A stretch of DNA of 64,000 bases, taken from positions 88,605,556 through 88,669,555 of the forward strand of contig CM049310.1 in assembly GCA_026874595.1 (NCBI GenBank), given 5' to 3'. The notes under the pieces were generated by a model. It saw only the letters and a program-made list of their open reading frames with translations. It ran no database searches and was not told the origin of the DNA. This document shows positions 61,347 through 64,000 of this stretch, piece after piece. The stretch comes from Sipunculus nudus (Eukaryota > Annelida > Sipuncula > Golfingiida > Sipunculidae). The position numbers and the translations under genes are program-made. Within the stretch, counting starts at the first letter, position 1. Every line of letters starts with the position of its first letter.

Positions 61347-63992
61347 ATATTAAGCAATTACAATTCACTACTGGTCATTTTTATAAAAATCTTGCATTCC
61401 GGCACCTTTAATGGCAAAAGAAATATGTAACACAATTTGAAATAGCTCCTCATATATTCGATACTATATATAATACCTGGCAGCACAATTCCTATTGTAT
61501 GGACATTACAAAGAGGAAATTTAAAATATGCTAATTTAAATAGCCGTGAAAGAACACAACTGCAATGAACCGACATAATTCATGAAAAAAAGGATATTCT
61601 AATAACTTTTTAAAGATTCAAGTAAAAGTAAGATTACAATAATCCTGTAAATTATTATTTTTCAGGCGGCTTGAAAACCGAGTTGCGTCAGAGAATGCCC
61701 ACTATAACGGCCAAGCTTCCACGCTCCCTGGCGGCGCGCGGGTGAACGGCTCAGGGCTGGGTGGTGTTCAACATGGCGGGTTAGCAGCGTCTGCTGAGAA
61801 CTTGATAATCACGTCACCGTCTGGTGAGCGCCTCGCTTCAGGCTTCTCTCAGTCTGTACAAGACATACCGGTAATATACGCTGACGGCGGTCTAGATGAC
61901 GCAGCAAAATCTGATAGTAGGCGGTCTTCTATGAATTCGTTGTCGTCAAGATCCAAGTCACGCCGATCTTTGCCGTCGGTCCCTGGAGGTGGCAATGACA
62001 TGGAAGAACGCAAAAAACGTATGTCTTTAGAAGCTGTTAGAAAAGCCAGGGCGGAGGTGCAAAAACGAAACTCAGACTGCTCCGAAATAAGTAACGAAAA
62101 TCTGAAGTATTTAGAGCAGAAAACGCAAAGCTTTACTAGTCTAGTCGATACTGAGCAAGCAACGGGTGTCAATGAACGTTTACACGATTTTGATGGATAT
62201 AACGGGGCTAACGAAACAAACAGTGAACACTCGATGGACGCCGGGCATAATATAATTAATACCAACCATATGCATAACGGAAAAATTTACACAGATATCA
62301 ATAATAAAAGCGGCAAGGAGTCACGGAATACGGAACACTTACAAAATTTTAAGTCTCAGTCGGAAACTGGTGAACGTGAACAGCCCCCGAATTATTACAC
62401 CACTATTAGTGATAAATTACTTAAACCGGAGCCGAGGCGCGAATCCCTGGAAAATGCTGTGAACGGCTCTAATTCCCAGGGTGATGTGCAACAGTTAATA
62501 AGTGATTTGCGAGTAGCTGCCAACAAACCATTAAGCTACTCTCCTGCTTCTAAAAACGACTCAACATCCGCTATTTCTCCATTATCACATGACCTGTTGT
62601 CAAATCCAAATCGAGGCAACCATACCCTGGCGGTGAACCAGCATACGTCACCGCCCGACAGCGTCATGAGGTGTTTGGAAGTATCACGAACTCCACTTGA
62701 CAACGATGCCCCCTCATCACTTGACCCGTCCTTTATGCACCCGTCTGTATTTCACTTACTTCGCTCCTGCGATATACTTGCATTTGAACTGAAAAAGAAC
62801 CATGGAAATACGAGATTTAACTTTGGCATTGAAATTTTTGAGGCGGTGTACGTAGACAACGCGGATGAACACAGTCGTCAGAAAGTATTCCGGACGCCAA
62901 GCGGAAGACGACCTGTTCTAGGTAGTAATGGGGGCGCGTTTATGAGGGTGAGGTCCCCGAATACTCAAGATAATAGCAAGACATTGTCTCTGATAGCTAT
63001 AGATTTCCTGCAAGAAAATAGTCCGGCATCGGAGGTGGATTTACATGAATGCGATTATATTGTTGAGGTAAGTGGGCAGAATACCTGTCTGCACATGTTC
63101 TTTTCCATAACATGTACATTCATTATGTTTCATGGGTTATTCGGTTTCGAAATGTACTTGAATATTATTTTTAAATTTTCACCTATAAAATACTAATTTT
63201 TATAGAAAGCAAACAAGTATACAACACCTTATAGAATTGTATGAACCATTGATAGGTGAGAAATATTTTATACTGATTTTAAAATATGTAAAACCATATC
63301 AACCGGTTTTACGAAATCTGAAAATTTTTAAACACAGTATTATAGAGAACATGTACAAGTCATATGGTCAAAGAGCAAAAAGTATAATATATTAAAATAA
63401 AGAGAATTTAATCCTATCGGGCGGCAGAGATCTTGAATCATTGAGTCGAATATTAAACTGTAATTGATGACAAAGCAATCAGAGAGCTTGGACATTTACT
63501 TTCATCGGCCCTTTTCTGATATTAGTTCTGCACATAATTTAAAACCAATAATCTTTGATGGTTCTTTATATTTTAGGTTTCTTCATTGCTCTAGGATGTA
63601 GACCAATTGTAAAGAAAAGATATGGAGATATTAGATGACGAAAGAAAATTTTATTCATTATATAACGTTCTCAATCTATAAGTAAACCCTGAAAAAAATG
63701 GAAAAATAGAACCTACCAACGTGATGTGAGAGCGTTTAATTTTAAGTATAAGACCGAAGCAGAAAAGGTTCATGATTATGAGGAATATGCCATGTACAGA
63801 ACTATGTTCTGTGATTTGCCTACAACTATAGTATTTTGTCTTTAGGTCAATGGCAGTCACGTGATCAACGCTGGACTGGACCAGGTGCGTCAGGAGATCG
63901 CCGCGAGTGATCGTCTGCTGAAACTGGTTGTAGCCAGACCGAGGCCGCCTCTCCCGCCAAAAACGGAAGAACCAAGTCAAACCGAGAAACAG
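35342..63992 (+). CDS. Tandem Ras-association plus PDZ scaffold protein (10 exons, 3' end off window)
   Basis: Exons are 35342-35389, 36179-36356, 37913-37991, 39548-39614, 41396-41528, 43401-43513, 49105-49182, 60837-61243, 61666-63067 and 63846-63992. All junctions are GT/AG and the phases join without a break for 884 codons. RA1 spans about residues 17-105 and RA2 about 112-200; the RA2 start GVVSVHDGCIKPG and its SSKYRLVEVD and KPVVIQHEW are typical RA-fold strands. A long polar linker (about 205-735), rich in Ser, Asn and Arg, leads to a PDZ domain at about 738-866, whose carboxylate loop reads RFNFGI. RA domains bind GTP-loaded Ras/Rap GTPases and PDZ domains bind C-terminal tails, so a membrane-proximal Rap/Ras scaffold is likely. 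The RA-RA...PDZ order recalls afadin, but no FHA or DIL domain is seen here. I cannot assign an orthologue. Confidence 0.83.
35935..36150 (+). repeat. Dispersed repeat, right end with GGCGGAGGTATGCGCTCT
   Basis: The succession TTCTGTCTGTTGGTTGTCC, ATAACGTAAAAACTACTGAA, GTGATACTG and GGGCGGAGGTATGCGCTCTA matches in order the family fragment at 19305-19500. It ends about 30 bp before the exon 2 acceptor. Confidence 0.5.
36179..36356 (+). CDS. RA/PDZ gene exon 2 (RA1)
   Basis: Phase 0 in, phase 1 out, with a TTTACTCAG acceptor and CACT|GTAAGAA donor. It encodes GAVKVETRILSKMLD, YVVTNRTTARELV and AFFYLTLERTSTGH, covering the first strands and helix of RA1. Its last 40 bp and the adjacent intron are duplicated downstream. 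Confidence 0.85.
36445..36492 (+). CDS. Duplicated exon-2 end: candidate 48-bp in-frame alternative exon
   Basis: This is a tandem copy (period 136 bp) of the exon 2 end with its donor. It is preceded by a good acceptor, CATCTTCTTTCAG, and followed by the same GTAAGAAAA donor as exon 2. Spliced after exon 2, whose last base is T in phase 1, it reads CLAFFYLTLERTSTGH and leaves the same phase, so exon 3 stays in frame. Inclusion would add 16 residues that repeat part of RA1. The intervening intron would be 88 bp. Whether it is used is unknown. Confidence 0.4.
36519..37331. mobile_element. pogo-like non-autonomous element, about 813 bp
   Basis: The left end CAGTAGAGCGTCGTTTATCC mirrors the right end GGATATTCGACGTTCTACTA; the words GGATGAACGAT and CGGATAAA recur near both ends. 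It splits the exon-derived tandem repeat between its second and third copies, so it inserted after the duplication. The expected TA duplication is not cleanly preserved. Confidence 0.7.
37362..37440 (+). pseudogene. Third copy of the exon-2 end, decayed
   Basis: AAGATCATCTGTCAGGGCCC and TTCTTCTACTTGACACTGGA correspond to the end of exon 2. The donor has become GTTAGAAA and the frame entered from exon 2 meets a stop, so it is not a usable exon. It is preceded by the same CATCATCAAAACCAT word that precedes copy 2. Confidence 0.75.
37521..37580 (+). pseudogene. Fourth, most diverged copy of the exon-2 end
   Basis: Begins 142 bp after copy 3. The reading CCGGCCATCTTATACCTGCG through ACAAGTACTGGACAATATAA translates as PAILYLRLAQTSTGQYK, against PAFFYLTLERTSTGH in exon 2. 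The donor is lost. It is separated from copy 3 by (AAT)n/(ATC)n that also belongs to the repeat unit. Confidence 0.6.
37646..37668. repeat. Poly(C) tract
   Basis: A C homopolymer of about 20 bp downstream of the fourth exon-derived copy. Confidence 0.95.
37913..37991 (+). CDS. RA/PDZ gene exon 3 (end of RA1)
   Basis: Phase 1 in (completes a Phe codon), phase 2 out (ACAAA|GTAAG). It encodes GFRSVRLTDNARPLDVQAHY and PRAETK. The LTDNARPLDVQ segment is the usual RA-fold 'D-x-x-P-L-x-(V/L)' strand before the final beta-strand. Confidence 0.85.
38517..38757. mobile_element. Possible hAT-like MITE with G-rich interior
   Basis: CAGGGGTTGAACCAGGATTT resembles the CAGGGGCGGATCCAGGATTT-type terminus at 17297 read on the opposite strand. 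The interior is GT- and G-rich, like the stretch near 19690-19850. The right border is not clear. Confidence 0.4.
39548..39614 (+). CDS. RA/PDZ gene exon 4 (RA1/RA2 junction)
   Basis: Phase 2 in (AA+G completes Lys) and phase 0 out (GGG|GTATGT). It encodes FSLKMSEGAGVVSVHDGCIK. FSLKM is the last strand of RA1, and GVVSVHDG opens RA2. Without this small exon the phases of exons 3 and 5 do not join, which is the main support for it. Confidence 0.82.
41396..41528 (+). CDS. RA/PDZ gene exon 5 (RA2 core)
   Basis: Phase 0 in after TTCTTACAG and phase 1 out (AAAG|GTCAG). It encodes SASKTICLSVSATCEDLLRL followed by FLEDSKLPANSSKYRLVEVD and ASSK: strand 2, the Ras-binding helix and strand 3 of RA2. 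A (TA)n tract begins only 9 bp after the exon end. Confidence 0.88.
41538..41590. repeat. (AT)n microsatellite abutting a splice donor
   Basis: Pure AT dinucleotides start within 10 bp of the exon 5 donor. A short second block lies at about 41631-41645. Confidence 0.97.
41961..42160 (+). repeat. Interspersed repeat ending in (TA)n, copy 1
   Basis: The block TTGTATGGATTCTGTTTCGT, CTGAAGAATTACTAGAATCC, CAGAAAGATCTCCACC and GGATTCTTCTGAATATATAT is shared with 55540-55708. GGATTCT and AGAATCC can pair as a hairpin stem. Both copies end in a long (TA)n tract, suggesting that the tract is part of, or the target of, the element. Confidence 0.8.
43401..43513 (+). CDS. RA/PDZ gene exon 6 (end of RA2)
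   Basis: Phase 1 in after TTGTCTCCAG, phase 0 out (CTG|GTATGT). It encodes GFHELKPTNKPVVIQHEWLD and QYEYYFEVRLKEETDPNL. The KPVVIQ-x-x-W strand and the FEVRLKEE final strand are typical of RA domains. Confidence 0.88.
45706..45846. repeat. Direct-repeat cluster of GATTCTTGACA, spacing 30-35 bp
   Basis: GATTCTTGACA starts at 45706, 45740, 45806 and 45836, with a diverged copy GAATCTTGAAA at 45775. The sequence between copies is AT-rich and unrelated. It looks like a decayed minisatellite. Confidence 0.75.
46591..47428. mobile_element. Inverted-repeat DNA element, 838 bp
   Basis: The left end GGAAGTGGCTAAACAGCCGG is mirrored at the right end by CCGGTTGTTTAGCCACTTCC. Further words (TTTAGCCCACTGGCT, TGACCTTGTC) also occur inverted near the other end; the right side carries an extra partial duplication of the terminal repeat. 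A-rich sequence flanks both ends, so a target duplication cannot be read. No transposase frame. Confidence 0.8.
48219..48264. repeat. (TA)n microsatellite, left of hammerhead motif
   Basis: About 23 TA dinucleotides ending 10 bp before stem I of the ribozyme. Confidence 0.97.
48275..48322 (+). ncRNA. Type I hammerhead ribozyme motif
   Basis: Stem I: ATTCAC (48275-48280) pairs perfectly with GTGAAT (48317-48322). Core 1: CTGATGA (48281-48287). Stem II: CGGG (48289-48292) with CCCG (48299-48302), loop TCGCAT. Core 2: GAA (48304-48306). Stem III: ACA (48307-48309) with TGT (48313-48315), loop GAC. The predicted cleavage is after U48316. All invariant core bases are present. The only irregularity is a U-U at the first position of stem II (48288/48303). 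A three-base-pair stem III is characteristic of hammerheads in Penelope-like elements and retrozymes, which tend to act as dimers. Confidence 0.85.
48348..48410. repeat. (TA)n microsatellite, right of hammerhead motif
   Basis: About 31 TA dinucleotides beginning 26 bp after stem I of the ribozyme. Confidence 0.97.
49105..49182 (+). CDS. RA/PDZ gene exon 7 (basic linker)
   Basis: 26 codons, phase 0 at both ends, between GTTTACAG and AAG|GTAAGA. It encodes IRRTHSLDHLEEIAAKRAQR and KPLVLK. RRTHSLD fits a basophilic-kinase or 14-3-3-type site; that use is speculative. Confidence 0.75.
49540..49580. repeat. (AT)n microsatellite
   Basis: About 20 AT dinucleotides followed by ATTT repeats. Confidence 0.95.
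50731..50806. repeat. (C)n(CT)n(AT)n compound microsatellite
   Basis: A C-run, then CT and AT dinucleotide blocks in direct succession. Confidence 0.95.
51702..51750. repeat. (AT)n microsatellite
   Basis: About 24 AT dinucleotides. 30 bp downstream lies GGGGGTATGCGCTCTACTGA, an end of the GGCGGAGGTATGCGCTCT family. Confidence 0.96.
53395..53580 (+). mobile_element. tRNA-derived SINE-like element
   Basis: A box-A-like stretch (GGACAATCGAGTGGTAAC, about 53403-53420) and a box B (GGTTCGATTCA, 53450-53460) are arranged as in an RNA polymerase III promoter. They are followed by a tRNA-unrelated body starting GGCGCGAGTTTTAGTGGCCT. A full cloverleaf is not apparent, so this is not a working tRNA gene. 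Confidence 0.6.
55540..55708 (+). repeat. Interspersed repeat ending in (TA)n, copy 2
   Basis: Homologous to 41961-42160 over TTTGTATGGATTCTGTTTTC, CTGAAGAATTACTAGAATCC and CAGAAAGATCTCCACCTCGT, and likewise ends in a (TA)n tract (55667-55708). Confidence 0.8.
55964..56330. repeat. Diverged tandem duplication with (GA)n heads, about 180-bp unit
   Basis: Two successive units each have a (GA)n block (55964-56018 and 56170-56184), then ATACATTTTATTT, then ATATAAACATTTACC-type sequence (ATTATAAACATTTACCTATG, AATATAAACATTTACCCGTA), then a GTAGC-GCAC-GGTACGC ending. The second unit starts with (GT)n. Confidence 0.8.
56677..56748. repeat. (AAT)n(AAC)n microsatellite
   Basis: AAT trinucleotides change to AAC trinucleotides. 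Poly-Asn, poly-Ile and poly-Val frames around it are artefacts. Confidence 0.96.
57714..57770. repeat. (AAT)n microsatellite
   Basis: About 18 AAT trinucleotides preceded by AGT-type repeats. Confidence 0.96.
58009..58090. repeat. Two-copy tandem duplication, 41-bp unit
   Basis: GTGCGTGTATGTACTACAGG through GGCGTTCCTACAG occurs at 58009-58049 and 58050-58090 with two differences; a third unit begins and breaks off. Confidence 0.92.
59008..59095 (+). mobile_element. tRNA-Leu-like SINE head
   Basis: Box A TAGCTAGTGGTTAAGGCG (59017-59034) and box B GGTTCGAACCC (59060-59070) lie at normal tRNA spacing. The centre GCAACTTAAGAGCTG resembles a tRNA-Leu(UAA) anticodon arm. Acceptor-stem pairing is not evident, and the sequence runs into the GAGTCC-rich repeat, so a SINE head is more likely than a gene. 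Confidence 0.65.
59110..59580 (-). repeat. GAGTCC-rich interspersed repeat, copy B
   Basis: Blocks of GGACTCGGACTTG at about 59125-59180 and 59440-59575 enclose a core whose reverse complement is similar to the core of copy A at 33184-33715 (for example TGCAAAGCTAACGCTTGG against TGCAAAGCTTGGCAT). A tRNA-Leu-like head lies directly upstream. Confidence 0.7.
60571..60826. repeat. 18-bp minisatellite directly upstream of exon 8
   Basis: The unit TATTTTGACCTCACCTAT is repeated about 14 times with variants CATCTAT and TTTTACC. The array stops about 10 bp before the TTTCAG acceptor, so it supplies most of the pyrimidine-rich branch-point region. Confidence 0.93.
60837..61243 (+). CDS. RA/PDZ gene exon 8 (polar linker)
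   Basis: Phase 0 in after GTTTCAG, phase 2 out (CGCAG|GTAAG). Residues about 233-367 are basic and serine-rich, with SKLKDSLSKLREHLDNIQKR (a short amphipathic, possibly coiled-coil helix), DDSSDSDCEADY and KSHQRRKRSS. The continuous frame through the upstream minisatellite is intronic. Confidence 0.85.
61311..61342. repeat. (CT)n microsatellite
   Basis: About 15 CT dinucleotides in the short intron 8. Confidence 0.96.
61666..63067 (+). CDS. RA/PDZ gene exon 9 (long linker and first part of PDZ)
   Basis: Phase 2 in (AG+G), phase 0 out (GAG|GTAAGT); 1402 bp. It encodes residues about 368-835: a disordered Ser/Asn-rich stretch with SSRSKSRRSLPSVPGG and ERKKRMSLEAVRKARAEVQK (helix), then LRSCDILAFELKKN and RFNFGIEIFEA opening the PDZ domain and SEVDLHECDYIVE near its end. 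The PDZ carries an insert of about 40 residues between these strands, making it longer than the usual 85-90 residues. Confidence 0.87.
63846..63992 (+). CDS. RA/PDZ gene exon 10 (end of PDZ; gene continues)
   Basis: 49 codons between GTCTTTAG and CAG|GTAACG. It encodes VNGSHVINAGLDQVRQEIAA and LLKLVVARPRPPLPPK. VNG followed by the helix containing QVRQEI and the LVVAR strand is the classic PDZ C-terminal half. PRPPLPPK is a proline-rich SH3-type motif. The gene continues beyond the window. Confidence 0.88.
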
Positions 63993-64000
63993 GTAACGCC

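Noticed and set aside
63068-63196. Continuation of exon 9 past 63067
   Set aside because: A GAG|GTAAGT donor ends the exon, and the PDZ strand continues correctly only by splicing to 63846.

Overview
This is AT-rich animal genomic DNA with spliced genes. The evidence is short exons with GT/AG borders and matching phases, kilobase introns, several families of non-autonomous transposons, tRNA-derived SINE heads, very many (TA)n microsatellites and a hammerhead ribozyme motif of the type found in metazoan retroelements. The repeat content looks like a marine lophotrochozoan, most likely a mollusc. That placement is an inference from style, because no marker gene fixes the species.

Three protein-coding genes can be supported, all on the + strand. 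(1) At 498-1459 are the last two coding exons of a kynurenine/cysteine-conjugate aminotransferase (KYAT type), followed by a 3'UTR to about 2.7 kb. (2) At 17374-23574 is a complete five-exon gene for a predicted 766-residue protein. It has a conserved-looking N-terminal region, a von Willebrand factor A domain with a MIDAS-like motif, and a C-terminal tail of about 340 residues that resembles a linker-histone tail. A likely promoter and non-coding first exon lie near 12.1-12.24 kb. (3) At 35342-63992 are ten exons of a gene encoding two Ras-association domains, a long low-complexity linker and a PDZ domain. It starts at a strong Kozak ATG and runs off the right edge after at least 884 codons. 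A triple-CCAAT region with a strong splice donor near 27.3-27.65 kb is a candidate upstream promoter and first exon.

The rest is introns and intergenic DNA. Elements with recognisable ends are a 1.1-kb hAT-like element with a near-perfect 8-bp target duplication (6236-7360), a hAT-like MITE nested in a relative (4466-5150), a 1.69-kb inverted-repeat element sitting inside (TA)n microsatellite (8490-10176), pogo/Tigger-like MITEs (24744-24923 and 35010-35096, plus a longer relative at 36519-37331), and an 838-bp inverted-repeat element (46591-47428). There are two tRNA-derived SINE-like heads, two copies of a GAGTCC-rich family in opposite orientation, several tandem duplications, and an 18-bp minisatellite directly upstream of a splice acceptor.

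The most interesting observations are: a near-complete type I hammerhead ribozyme between two (TA)n tracts at 48275-48322; a tandem duplication of the end of an RA-domain exon that has produced an in-frame, phase-1/phase-1 48-bp candidate exon at 36445-36492; the VWA plus histone-H1-like tail architecture; and the transposon inside a TA microsatellite. No prokaryotic operon, CRISPR array, rRNA gene, convincing functional tRNA gene or viral gene was seen.
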